A DNA stretch of 12,635 bases from CAZNMF01 sp964573795 (GTDB lineage: Bacteria; Acidobacteriota; Vicinamibacteria; Vicinamibacterales; SCN-69-37): NCBI GenBank assembly GCA_964573795.1, contig CAZNMF010000273.1:1-12635 (forward strand). The letters run 5' to 3'. The position numbers and the translations under genes are program-made. Position 1 is the stretch's first letter, and each line of letters opens with the position of its first letter. This document shows positions 1 through 7,655 of this stretch, one piece after another. The notes beneath the pieces are model-generated. The model did no database searches. It was not told where the DNA came from and saw nothing but the letters and a program-made list of their open reading frames with translations.

Positions 1-340
1 GCACCAGCAGCTTCACCGTGCCGCCCGTCAACGGCACCGGCGACAGCTTGATCGTCCCCGGCGGCAGCTTGAACTGCGGGCTGCGAAGCTGCTGCCTGAT
101 GTCGTCGAGCACCGCCTCGTCGATGCCGATGTTCACGTCGAGCTCGAGGAAGCCGCCGTTGCCGGCGTCGCCGCGGAACTTGATCAGCTGCAGCGACGGC
201 CGCGCCTGGCCCGTCGTGGCGTCAGGGATGGCGCTGAGACGCGGCGCCGCGGGCATGAAGTACCACTGCAGCGGATCGGCGTGGTCCGAGAACAACGCGA
301 CGCCGTCGATGATCGGATAGGGCGGGTTCAGATACAGCAC
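1..340 (-). CDS. Fifth member of the paralogous beta-rich family, C-terminus cut off by the window edge
   Basis: Unrecognised family. The visible 113 residues start at GTG (338-340), preceded by a GGAG ribosome site 7 bases upstream. No signal peptide is seen. Residues 24-30 read LQWYFMP. After about 18 residues comes SLQLIKFR, then a GGFLELDVNIG strand and a helix. This order matches the N-terminal module of the four genes upstream (for example VYYVLP ... FKFLKYR ... GGFLICDVAF in the 728-residue protein). Near the edge, KLSPVPL followed by a V-rich strand matches LLTPAPL in the 297-residue protein. An in-frame ATG at 410-412 would add 24 residues, but those are encoded by the tandem repeat and hairpin, so I prefer GTG. 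It lies 101 bp after the 728-residue gene, probably in the same operon. The reading frame is confident; the function is unknown. Confidence 0.82.
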   Translation of the reverse strand, partial: MLYLNPPYPIIDGVALFSDHADPLQWYFMPAAPRLSAIPDATTGQARPSLQLIKFRGDAGNGGFLELDVNIGIDEAVLDDIRQQLRSPQFKLPPGTIKLSPVPLTGGTVKLLV

Positions 341-351
341 AGATCGCTCCG

Positions 352-388
352 CGAAACTTCGAACTTTGAACTTCGAACTTCGAACTTG
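352..388. repeat. Short tandem repeat of CGAACTT
   Basis: Five imperfect copies of a 6-8 base unit (CGAAACTT, CGAACTTT, GAACTT, CGAACTT, CGAACTT) stand head to tail between two operon genes. The stretch is far richer in A and T than its surroundings and contains several TTCGAA palindromes. From memory, similar GTTCGAAGTTC runs occur scattered between genes in acidobacterial and planctomycete genomes; this is not verified here. It sits just upstream of the GTG start at 340. Confidence 0.8.
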
Positions 389-412
389 ATGAGGCGCCTT
401 GCGGCGCGTCAT
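389..412. other. Imperfect 24-bp inverted repeat (hairpin) next to the tandem repeat
   Basis: ATGA, one mismatch, GCGCC, a four-base loop, GGCGC, one mismatch, TCAT. On the transcribed (minus) strand the loop reads GCAA, a GNRA-type tetraloop, so a stable RNA hairpin is plausible between the 728-residue gene and the next gene. There is no T run, so it is not a classic intrinsic terminator. It could instead protect or punctuate the transcript, or be part of a repeat element together with the adjoining CGAACTT copies. Confidence 0.5.
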
Positions 413-441
413 CTAGTCGCAACGCGCCTCGTCGTGCAGCC

Positions 442-2628
442 CTACGCTGCTGGCGCCTCGACGATCAGCGTCGTCTCGCTGGTCGCCGTGGGACCGACCG
501 ACGTCTTCGTGCCGTCCGCGCGGAAGTAGTCGACGGCGTACTCGTAGCCGCGCTTCGTCTTGTCGACGAGCCGGATCTTGAACTGCTGCGCCTGCGCGCC
601 GGCCTTGAACACGAAGTCCTTCGACGTGTCGATCTGATTGGCCGAGTCCTGGTAGTGCAGCGTGACCTTGACGAGCTTCAGCGCCGCGAAGTCCAGCAGG
701 TCCGGCAGCACATCGACGGTCAGGAACTCGTCGTCGGGCGCGGAGCCGACGAGGATCGTGTTCTTCGTCGCCTCCTGCTCGGGGCTCCTGCGCTGCGTGC
801 CGTCGGCGAACTGGATGGTCTCGGTGTAGGTCACCGTGCCGCCGAGCTCGTCGACGACCGGGAACGTCCAGTCGACGAACTTCTGGGCCTTCGACAGCGC
901 CACCGACGTCGTCTGCGAGTAGCCGTTCGCGTCGTCCCGATACGTCAGATCGACGAAGATCGTCGCGATGTCCGTCTCGAGGTTGCCGGTGCTCCGGATC
1001 GAGATCGTCCGGTTGGCCTGGAACGGATCGCCGATGAAGATCTGCGACGCCATCGTCGTCATCTCGGCGCCGGTGAACTCGCGGCCGTCTTTGAGCGTGT
1101 ATTTGACGCGATAGACGAACGGCTGCGTGCGCGCGGTGAAGATCGGCTTGGTGATCGCGTGCGTGCGGTTGTCGGCGTCCAGCGTGAAGCTCCACTCCTC
1201 GCGTGCGACGCCGTTGGCCGTGTCCTCGTAGCTCACGGTGACGAGCGCGTGCGCCACCTGGTCGAAGTTCATGTCGCCGACCTCGACGTCCGCGTGCAGG
1301 ATGCCGGCATCGCCGACGTTGATCGTCAGCACGGGCGAGTCCGTCTCGACTTCCGGCGCCTCGAAGCGGCGCGTCTCGTTCTTGTAGTTGACGACGTACT
1401 GGTACTTGTATTTCCAGTTGTTCCCTTCGAGCGCCCACTCCTGCTTGCCGACCTCGTCCGGCGTGGCGAAGCTCGTCCCCTTCGGCTGGGCGCCGCCGTA
1501 CCGCAGCGTCACGTCCACGCTCTTGACGGGCATCGCCGCGAAGTCCACGTTCGCGCGGTAGTTCACCGAGACGCGCTTGAAGAAGGGATCGTCGAGGTCG
1601 ACGACGCGCGCGAAATCGGCCCACTTGAGCGGCTTGCCGTCCGGACCATTCGTCGACGTGATGTTCGGCAGCGTGCCGCGCGGCCCGAGATTGACCTCGA
1701 TGACCGTGCCCTGCGTGTACGTCCGGCTGAAGTCCGCGACCTTCTGCACGGACATGTTGCGCCACACGTGCTCGATCCCGTCCGGCACCTTGCGCGCGTC
1801 TTCGGAGACCGGCGCGATGTCGCCGAGGATCATCCGCTTCACCGCATCGTCGAGCTGCTGGAAGCCCCAGTCGCGGACCGAGTTGACGATCTTGCTGTCC
1901 GTGACGCCGCCGGGATCGACTTCGACGCCGCCCGCGTCGGACTGGACGAAGCGCTCGTGGATCGTCTCGCGGTAGCTGTCATCGCCGTACATCTGCCAGT
2001 CGATGTCCACCTGCTGCTGGAACTCCATGAACTTCGACGCGTGGAACCAGACGGTGACCTTCATCGGCGGCAGCTTCACGGGCGCCCACAGGTCGTAGGC
2101 GATCTGGACGACGCCGCCCTTGTCCTGCAGCGCCTGCTCGAGCAGCGTCGCGCCTTCCGGGCTGAGCTCGACGGTGATGGGCGTCACCATGTCGCCGTAC
2201 AGCGCAGGCGCGGCGGGGTTCTGCAGCCGCTCGACGAGCACCGCGTTCGGTCCATTGCCGTCGAGCAATTGCACGGTGCAGGCCGCGCGCGTGAAGCCGA
2301 CGTTGCGGATGTCGACGCGCGGCTTCGGATTGAGACGCGGGAACGCCTGATCGGAGAGGTCCTGCAGCGCGGCGCGGCACTTGTCGAGCTGCTGATTCGT
2401 CAGCGCGAACGCAACGTCGCAGATCAGGAACCCGCCGCCCTTCTTGCCGTCGGCGCGATCGATCGCCGTGCGGTACTTGAGGAACTTGAAGACCGGCAGC
2501 CCGTTCGCGTCCAGGCGATACGTCGGCGCTTTCGGCAGCACGTAGTAGACGAACGCGTTCGGATCGTCGGCGAATGCCACGACCTCCGGCACGCCGGGCA
2601 CGGGAATCTGCTTCATCCAGTTGAGCAT
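442..2628 (-). CDS. 728-residue paralogous beta-rich protein with four C-terminal Ig-like repeats
   Basis: Unrecognised family. ATG at 2626-2628 follows a GAGGA ribosome site with about 5 bases of spacing. There is no signal peptide or membrane segment. Residues 15-85 hold the shared head module (FVYYVLP at 26-32, FKFLKYR at 47-53, GGGFLICDV at 64-72, then a helix). Residues 155-215 hold the second shared block (LSPEGATLLEQAL, then VQIAYDLW). Residues 245-320 are partly helical and contain VWRNMSV, which resembles EWWNLSL in the 585-residue protein. Residues 353-725 are four successive beta-sandwich-like repeats with conserved Tyr at 377, 467, 563 and 659. The protein is presumably cytoplasmic, or released by a route without a Sec signal. 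It lies in the middle of the minus-strand operon, 48 bp after the 297-residue gene. Binding or structural roles fit the repeats, but no catalytic motif is visible. Confidence 0.92.
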   Translation of the reverse strand: MLNWMKQIPVPGVPEVVAFADDPNAFVYYVLPKAPTYRLDANGLPVFKFLKYRTAIDRADGKKGGGFLICDVAFALTNQQLDKCRAALQDLSDQAFPRLNPKPRVDIRNVGFTRAACTVQLLDGNGPNAVLVERLQNPAAPALYGDMVTPITVELSPEGATLLEQALQDKGGVVQIAYDLWAPVKLPPMKVTVWFHASKFMEFQQQVDIDWQMYGDDSYRETIHERFVQSDAGGVEVDPGGVTDSKIVNSVRDWGFQQLDDAVKRMILGDIAPVSEDARKVPDGIEHVWRNMSVQKVADFSRTYTQGTVIEVNLGPRGTLPNITSTNGPDGKPLKWADFARVVDLDDPFFKRVSVNYRANVDFAAMPVKSVDVTLRYGGAQPKGTSFATPDEVGKQEWALEGNNWKYKYQYVVNYKNETRRFEAPEVETDSPVLTINVGDAGILHADVEVGDMNFDQVAHALVTVSYEDTANGVAREEWSFTLDADNRTHAITKPIFTARTQPFVYRVKYTLKDGREFTGAEMTTMASQIFIGDPFQANRTISIRSTGNLETDIATIFVDLTYRDDANGYSQTTSVALSKAQKFVDWTFPVVDELGGTVTYTETIQFADGTQRRSPEQEATKNTILVGSAPDDEFLTVDVLPDLLDFAALKLVKVTLHYQDSANQIDTSKDFVFKAGAQAQQFKIRLVDKTKRGYEYAVDYFRADGTKTSVGPTATSETTLIVEAPAA
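454..1572 (-). repeat. Four tandem Ig-like repeats of about 95 residues inside the 728-residue protein
   Basis: The units begin near residues 353, 444, 542 and 636. Each has a first strand, then a strand of the type (V)xVxLxY followed by a turn (YEDTANG, YRDDANG, YQDSANQ in copies 2-4), then an aromatic strand ending in a Lys/Ala-Asp-Gly turn (DG at 514, 609 and 705). The conserved Tyr residues at 377, 467, 563 and 659 are 90, 96 and 96 residues apart. Copy 1 is the most diverged and lacks the DxAN turn. The fold is inferred from the strand pattern; similarity is at the protein level, and I saw no long DNA identity. Confidence 0.8.
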
Positions 2629-2676
2629 CGGGTCCTCGCTGTTCTCGATCGTCGATGGTGGTGGCGGCGCGCCGCG

Positions 2677-3570
2677 TCAGGGCGACGCGGACGCCGGCGG
2701 CCGTTCGATGACGAGCGGCGTGCGGCCGCCCGTGAACCAGGTGGCGACGTCGCCCTCGCGCGTGCTGCGAATGGGGCGCGGCCGGTCGATGCGCAGGTCG
2801 ATCGCCAGCCGCGTCTCGCGCGACGCGGACGTCGCGACGCGCGGCTGTGACAGGTACTGCGGCAGCCATGCCGCGACCTTGGCCTTCGCTTCCGTCATCG
2901 TCGCGGCGAACACGGGCGCGGCCTCGGTGCCCCACTGGGCGGCGTCGATCCGCACGCGCCCGCTCTGCACGGCGCGATCGACCCATGCCGCGGCCACCGC
3001 CAGAGACGGCATGTCGCCCAGATCGGCACGCGCGCGCTCGACGTCGACCTCGACGCGCACCGAGGCCCCGGCGACCGTCACGACCTCGAACGCGTAGACG
3101 ACGCGGAGGCGTCCGGTCTCGCCGCGAAGTGCCGCCTCGACGAGCGTCGCCCCGGGCGCGGTCAGCGGCGCGCGAAAGATCGCCGCGTACGGCGGCATCG
3201 CCGACGCCTGCGCGTCCGCAAGGACGACGTCCCCGTCGTCGGTCTTCAGCACGAGCGAGACGTGCGTGACCGTCAGGGGCGCCGGCGTCAGTAACACGGG
3301 TGTGCCGGCGCCGGCCAGGGCCTGGACGCGCGCACGCACGCGCGGCAGCACGCCGGCGTCCACGTCGAAGTGCGCGCCGGCCTGCAGCAGCCCGCCTTGC
3401 GGCTGCTTCAGCAGCATCACGGTCGGCGAGCCGGCCGACGTGAGCTCGGGCTGCACGCGCGGGATGAACCAGTACGTGTGCGGCTCACGCGCGGCGATGA
3501 CGTCGACGCCCGATTCGCTAACGACGATCGGCAGATCCGGCGATCCCGCGTTGTCCGGCGTCGGCGTCAT
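2677..3570 (-). CDS. 297-residue paralogous beta-rich protein, the shortest complete family member
   Basis: Unrecognised family. ATG at 3568-3570 overlaps the stop of the preceding 585-residue gene as ATGA, and a GAGG site lies 8 bases upstream, pointing to translational coupling. The frame stays open further upstream, but that extension is Arg-rich antisense-style peptide over the neighbour, so it is rejected. Residues 17-90 hold the shared head (YWFIPRVQ at 33-40, VMLLKQ at 51-56, GLLQAGAHFDVDAG, a helix). LLTPAPL lies at 93-99. Residues 128-185 hold the second block (LTAPGATLVEAAL, then RVVYAF). The tail from 190 has a helix and an AIDLRIDRP strand. No Ig-like repeats follow, so this looks like the minimal form of the family. 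It has no signal peptide, membrane segment or obvious active site. Confidence 0.88.
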   Translation of the reverse strand: MTPTPDNAGSPDLPIVVSESGVDVIAAREPHTYWFIPRVQPELTSAGSPTVMLLKQPQGGLLQAGAHFDVDAGVLPRVRARVQALAGAGTPVLLTPAPLTVTHVSLVLKTDDGDVVLADAQASAMPPYAAIFRAPLTAPGATLVEAALRGETGRLRVVYAFEVVTVAGASVRVEVDVERARADLGDMPSLAVAAAWVDRAVQSGRVRIDAAQWGTEAAPVFAATMTEAKAKVAAWLPQYLSQPRVATSASRETRLAIDLRIDRPRPIRSTREGDVATWFTGGRTPLVIERPPASASP

Positions 3571-5324
3571 GCGGGCGGCCTCGATTCGACGAGCGCACGC
3601 GCGTCGAGACGCAGCGCGTCGAAGGGCGATTGCGGCGCGGACCACGCCACGGCTGCGGCGCCACCCGTGAACGGGCGATAGCGGAAGCCGGGCGTGAGCG
3701 GCGACGAGGCCAGCCAGGTCCAGCGCCTCGTCGCGGACGCCGGCGTAAAGGAGACGACCGTCGCGTCGCGGTCGTCGGCGGCCTCCGGCTTCAGCTCGAT
3801 GGCCACGAGCGACACGCCGTCCGGGAATGTGACGTCGATCTGGACGGTGTGCGATCCCGCCTCGCGGAACAACGGCAGGTCGAGCGCGATCGGGCCGTCG
3901 CCCACGGGCACGTCTGCACGGATCGTGCGTCCGGCCTTCGAGACGACGCACGTGCACGTCACCGTCGCGGCCGCGCGTGGCACGACGAGCGTGTCGCCGG
4001 TCGCATCAGCGATCGTGAGCTGCTGCGAGTCCCCGCCCCACGTTGCCGTGACCGACACCTCGCCGGTGGCCAGAAGCTGAGGCGACGCCTGGACCGGCAG
4101 GAAGCGGACGGCGAAGTCGTCCGGCGTCAGACGCACGTCGCGGCCTGCGTGCACGGCACGCGTCGATCGCCACTCGCGAACGCCGCCGTCGGTCCGTACG
4201 ACCGCGAACGTCTGGACGCCGTACTCGGGCGATTCGCGTGGGCTGAATCGCATGAGGACGTCGCTTCGATCGAGCGGCGGCTCGAGCTCGACCGTCTCTC
4301 GAATGGCCGATGGCCGATCGGGCAGCCGCGCCGGCGCGTCGAGATCGGCGCCGCACGCGAGAACCAGCGATCGCTTCTCCGGGATGTTGGCGGTGACGAG
4401 CACGGGGACGTCGCCGGTGCGAAGATCGACGACCTCGCGCGTGACGACCAGCCGTTCGAGCCCGCCGCCGGCCGTCGCCTGACGCACGAGCGCCACCGGA
4501 TCGAACCGCAGCGGCTGTGCGCGCGTTGCTGTGACCGCGTCGCGCAGGTCCCAGCGCAGCCGTGCCTCTCCCGTGGCGAGCGACAGATTCCACCACTCCG
4601 TGACGTCCATCCCCGGCGACGGCACGAGCGTGGCCGCCAGCACGCGCAGACGATCCGCGACGGCGTCGGCCGTTTCGAACGCGTCGGCGGCTGCCGGCGC
4701 GCCCGACAGCACGCCCGGCTTCACCAGCGCCGCGACGACGTCGCTTCGCCGCACGGGCGCGCTCGATGCGTCTGCCGGCAGCGCGCGGCGCAGCGCATCG
4801 ACGTCGATCTCGACCGAGGCCTCGATGCGTGGCGACACGCCGTCGACGCACAGCTCGGCCCACGCCTCGACGAGGACGATGCCCTCGACCAGGGCGCGCT
4901 TCAGCAGCGACGCCGACTCAGCCGTGAGCATGGCCGCCAGCCGCACGACGCCCAGGCCGTTGGGCGCAAACGCGAGCGGCGGCACGACCGTCGTAGCCCC
5001 CGTCTTGCCCGGCTCTCGAACGAGCAGCCGCAGCCAGCCTCCCCGCACGCTGCCGAGTTGCACGTCGTCTTCGCCGAGCGTGCGGCGCGCGCTGTCGAGA
5101 TCGACGCCCGGCCGCACACGGAGATCGATCGCGCCGTATCCCTCGAGGCTGGCGTCGCGCGCGCGAACGAGATCGATCTGAAAGTCCGGTGAGCCGTCGG
5201 CGCGCGCGGCAATCGTCATCGTCTGCGGCAGCACGAGCCAGCCGCCCGCGCGTTCGAACCGGCGGTACGCGACGATGTCGCCGACGCGGCGCGGGCCCTG
5301 GTAGTCGAGGTCGATCGCCGCCAT
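3567..5324 (-). CDS. 585-residue paralogous beta-rich protein with one or two Ig-like repeats
   Basis: Unrecognised family. ATG at 5322-5324 is preceded by GGAG with 5 bases of spacing and lies 11 bp after the 736-residue gene. The head module is at residues 17-80 (GGWLVLPQ at 27-34, FQIDLVRAR at 48-56, GYGAIDLRV, then a helix). The second block is at 127-182 (LTAESASLLKRAL, then a strand and VEIDVDALRRAL). Residues 190-275 carry a partly helical part with EWWNLSL at 243-249, matching VWRNMSV in the 728-residue protein. Residues 350-510 are strand-rich: YGVQTFAVVRTDGG and FAVRFLPVQ ... VSVTATWGG resemble the 728-residue repeats, and VQIDVTFPDG ends a further strand pair. Two Cys (457, 459) lie in a TCTC stretch. 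No signal peptide or catalytic motif was seen. Confidence 0.9.
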   Translation of the reverse strand: MAAIDLDYQGPRRVGDIVAYRRFERAGGWLVLPQTMTIAARADGSPDFQIDLVRARDASLEGYGAIDLRVRPGVDLDSARRTLGEDDVQLGSVRGGWLRLLVREPGKTGATTVVPPLAFAPNGLGVVRLAAMLTAESASLLKRALVEGIVLVEAWAELCVDGVSPRIEASVEIDVDALRRALPADASSAPVRRSDVVAALVKPGVLSGAPAAADAFETADAVADRLRVLAATLVPSPGMDVTEWWNLSLATGEARLRWDLRDAVTATRAQPLRFDPVALVRQATAGGGLERLVVTREVVDLRTGDVPVLVTANIPEKRSLVLACGADLDAPARLPDRPSAIRETVELEPPLDRSDVLMRFSPRESPEYGVQTFAVVRTDGGVREWRSTRAVHAGRDVRLTPDDFAVRFLPVQASPQLLATGEVSVTATWGGDSQQLTIADATGDTLVVPRAAATVTCTCVVSKAGRTIRADVPVGDGPIALDLPLFREAGSHTVQIDVTFPDGVSLVAIELKPEAADDRDATVVSFTPASATRRWTWLASSPLTPGFRYRPFTGGAAAVAWSAPQSPFDALRLDARALVESRPPA

Positions 5325-5335
5325 CGCGTCTCCGT

Positions 5336-7546
5336 CTACTGCGCCGTCGGAAACAGGCGCCCCGACTGCCCCGTCCGCCAGTCCTCGTCGGCGGTGACAC
5401 CGGACAATCGGACGACGGTGACCTTGTAGCGATAGCTGAGGTCTTCGACCTTGCCGAGCACGAAGCCGGCCAAGGGCACGGGCAGGTCGACCTCCGCGGT
5501 GAGCTGATCGGCGCGGAGCTCGACCGTGTCGCCGCTCTCGAAGTCGACGACGATCGCCATCACCTGCGATTGCGGTGCGTCGGCGGGCGCGTCGAACGCC
5601 GGTTTGAAGCTCTCGACCTGAATTCGCCGCAGATAGACGGGCGGCGTCGACGGATCGAGGATGAGATCGTAGATGGCGTCCTTGTCGGGAACGCTCGCGA
5701 CGTCGGACAGATCGAGATCGCTCAGCGTCGTGCCCGCCGCTGCCGGCAATCGAAATTGCGCCGACTGCCCTGGCGCGATGTCGACCGGATAGGCGGCTGC
5801 AGCCGCGAGCGGCTCGACCGTGACGTCGTCACCGCGCGCGAGCACGCCGTCGATGCTCCGCGCGTGCAGCGGGCTCTCGATCTCGTTCTTCACGGATACG
5901 ACGATGTCCGTGCCGTCCGGGCTCTGCGTCCACGTCGCGAACGGCTCGGCCGTGTCGTGCATGCGAAGCTGAAACGGGACCTGCTCGCCGACGCCGCCCA
6001 TGTCGAACGCGACGACGCCGGAGAACAGCAGCTGTCCTGTCGAGAACAACGCCTCGTACGCGGCACGGAACTGATCGAGCGTCAGCGTCAGCGCGTCCAC
6101 GATGCCGGCGCGCAGATCCACGGTGGCCTGCGGTCTCGCCGCGAACGGGCCGTCGGCCGTCGTCGATCCCGGATATGCGAGCTTGACGACGATCGACGAC
6201 GGGTCCGGCAGCAGCGGCTCGAGCTCGATGCCGCCGCCTGCCGTCAGCACGTCGGCGGGCACGAGCGCTTCGAGCGACGGCAGCGCAGCGGCGAGACGCT
6301 CGCGATTGACGACCGGCACCGCGCAGTACGTGCACGATGCGCTGCCGCGCTCTTTGGATCCGTCGGGCGACTCGAAGCGCACGCTCAGGATCGGCTCGTG
6401 CGGCGCGCTCGGCCGGCGCGCGATCTTGAACGTATCCGGCAGGTAGTAGAAAAGATTCCGCGCGCCGCCGTCCTGGTAGAACACGTACGGCTGCCCTTTC
6501 CACGCGATCTGTTTGCGAAGCAGCCCCTGGCTCGCGCCCGGCACCGCAGCGCCGATGCCTTCGAAGACCGATCGGTTCAGCGCGGGATCGAACGTGAAGG
6601 GCACGTTCAGATCGAGCGCGCGGCTGATCGTGCGATACAACGTCGGCGGCGCCGACGGCTGAACCGTCGCGGGGGTCGCCGTGGCCGTCACGCCCGTGGC
6701 GAGCCCTGCTCCGCGCCACACGGCTGGACGCACCGCGGCCGCACGCGTCGGCGACACACGCACGCCCCCGGGCGCGCGAGGCGCCGGCGCAGGCGTGGGC
6801 GGCGGAGGCGCCGTCGCAACCGGCGGCGCCGGCACGGCGATCTGGATCACGCGCCGGACGATGACGACGCAGGTGAGCTCGGGGTCGGTCAGCGCGTGGT
6901 AGATCTCGTCGCGCTTCGCGAGGCTGGGGATCGAGAGCGTTGCGCGAAGGCCGTTGTCCGTCGCAGCCACGGCCGTGAACGCCGTCTCCGCAATGGCCGA
7001 TGGCTGTCCGTTCACGCGCTGGCGGTACTGCAGCAATAGCGCGACGGCCTCCTTGATGGGCTGCGCGCCGGGATTGGCCTGGACGATCGCGTCAGGCGCG
7101 CGCGTGTCGAGCTGCAGCGACAGCTCCCACGCGCCCTCCTTGGCGGTCATGTGGACCGCGAACTGCTGGCCTCTCGTCGTCGACTCTTCGCCAAGGCGAT
7201 AGCCCATGACGAAGTACTTCTTCGACGCGTCGTGCGCGTCCTCGAACACCGATGTGTCGGACACGTCCGTCGACGACGCGATCGGGACCGTGACCTGATC
7301 GCGCGGCACGCCGAGCGACAGCCGGCCGGGCATGAGCACGATCCGGCTTGCGATGGCCGGATCAATCGCCACGAGATCGCGCGTCTGCGGCGCCAGCGCG
7401 GCGTGAAGCGTCGCGGGCGACGGCGCGGTCGCGATCGTCATCGTCGCCGCAACCGGCGACGCGGCCACACGGGTGGCGGTCGACACCAGCGGCGGCGGCT
7501 GCGTACGCGTGGCCACGCGCGCCACCGGCACGCCGGCAAATCTCAT
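5336..7546 (-). CDS. 736-residue paralogous protein with an extra N-terminal domain and Pro/Ala linker; first gene of the operon
   Basis: Unrecognised family. I place the start at ATG 7544-7546 (only a weak AGAG site, 7 bases upstream). The open frame reaches 7708, but that part is Arg-rich and looks non-coding. Residues 50-235 form a domain not found in the other four (YFVMGYRL at 111-118, a helix at 162-178, VVIVRRVIQIAVPAP at 227-241). Residues 238-300 are a Pro/Ala/Thr-rich linker. From 302 comes a segment starting TLYRTISRALDLNVPFTF, then the shared head (LFYYLPDTFKIARR at 365-378, ILSVRFESPDG, CTYC at 405-408). The second block is at 488-530 (LTLDQFRAAYEAL, then LFSGVVAF). Residues 640-725 look like one Ig-like repeat (VMAIVVDF ... 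LSYRYKVTVVRLSG). It is the promoter-proximal gene facing the divergent phospholipase. Confidence 0.88.
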   Translation of the reverse strand: MRFAGVPVARVATRTQPPPLVSTATRVAASPVAATMTIATAPSPATLHAALAPQTRDLVAIDPAIASRIVLMPGRLSLGVPRDQVTVPIASSTDVSDTSVFEDAHDASKKYFVMGYRLGEESTTRGQQFAVHMTAKEGAWELSLQLDTRAPDAIVQANPGAQPIKEAVALLLQYRQRVNGQPSAIAETAFTAVAATDNGLRATLSIPSLAKRDEIYHALTDPELTCVVIVRRVIQIAVPAPPVATAPPPPTPAPAPRAPGGVRVSPTRAAAVRPAVWRGAGLATGVTATATPATVQPSAPPTLYRTISRALDLNVPFTFDPALNRSVFEGIGAAVPGASQGLLRKQIAWKGQPYVFYQDGGARNLFYYLPDTFKIARRPSAPHEPILSVRFESPDGSKERGSASCTYCAVPVVNRERLAAALPSLEALVPADVLTAGGGIELEPLLPDPSSIVVKLAYPGSTTADGPFAARPQATVDLRAGIVDALTLTLDQFRAAYEALFSTGQLLFSGVVAFDMGGVGEQVPFQLRMHDTAEPFATWTQSPDGTDIVVSVKNEIESPLHARSIDGVLARGDDVTVEPLAAAAAYPVDIAPGQSAQFRLPAAAGTTLSDLDLSDVASVPDKDAIYDLILDPSTPPVYLRRIQVESFKPAFDAPADAPQSQVMAIVVDFESGDTVELRADQLTAEVDLPVPLAGFVLGKVEDLSYRYKVTVVRLSGVTADEDWRTGQSGRLFPTAQ

Positions 7547-7599
7547 GAGTGGACTCTGCGGCACTCCGTCACGTCTCTTTCGAACACGCCGCGACGTGC

Positions 7600-7615
7600 G
7601 GCCGATCACTCGGCC
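7600..7615. promoter_or_regulatory. Perfect inverted repeat GGCCGA-N4-TCGGCC
   Basis: Six-base arms with a four-base centre, 54 bp upstream of the first gene of the minus-strand operon. It could be an operator half of that promoter or a small hairpin in the leader. In G+C-rich DNA such short repeats arise by chance, so this is only a candidate. Confidence 0.35.
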
Positions 7616-7655
7616 GAGGCTTCGCGGACGTCGGGGGGAGCTCGTCGTCGACTTG

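Noticed and set aside
352..388. Tandem CGAACTT units considered as a CRISPR array
   Set aside because: The units are 6-8 bases with no spacers; this is a simple tandem repeat.
341..412. Upstream ATG start (410-412) for the leftmost partial gene
   Set aside because: The extra 24 residues are encoded only by the hairpin and tandem repeat, and the GTG at 338-340 has a GGAG site at proper spacing.
436..450. Inverted repeat GCAGC-N5-GCTGC over the stop of the 728-residue gene, considered as a terminator
   Set aside because: The arms are only five bases, with no T run, and more operon genes follow.
413..1765. Second minus-strand open frame of 450 codons within the 728-residue gene
   Set aside because: It is out of frame with the supported gene, very Arg-rich, and has no domain pattern.
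655..2850. Long plus-strand open frame of 731 codons opposite the 728-residue gene
   Set aside because: The peptide is an Arg/Asp/Val-rich low-complexity shadow, as expected antisense to G+C-rich coding DNA. The minus-strand protein has real repeats, paralogues and a ribosome site.
3571..3957. 129-codon N-terminal extension of the 297-residue protein
   Set aside because: It overlaps the end of the 585-residue gene and reads as Arg-rich shadow peptide; the ATGA overlap gives a natural start at 3570.
3630..5192. Plus-strand open frame of 520 codons opposite the 585-residue gene
   Set aside because: Antisense shadow; the minus-strand frame carries the conserved family module.
5189..7039. Plus-strand open frame of 616 codons opposite the 736-residue gene
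   Set aside because: Arg/His-rich composition including long poly-Arg runs, with no ribosome site and no recognisable motif.
1..7546. Idea that the beta-rich operon is a contractile injection or phage tail locus
   Set aside because: No sheath, tube, baseplate, AAA ATPase or spike motif is visible in any of the five proteins.
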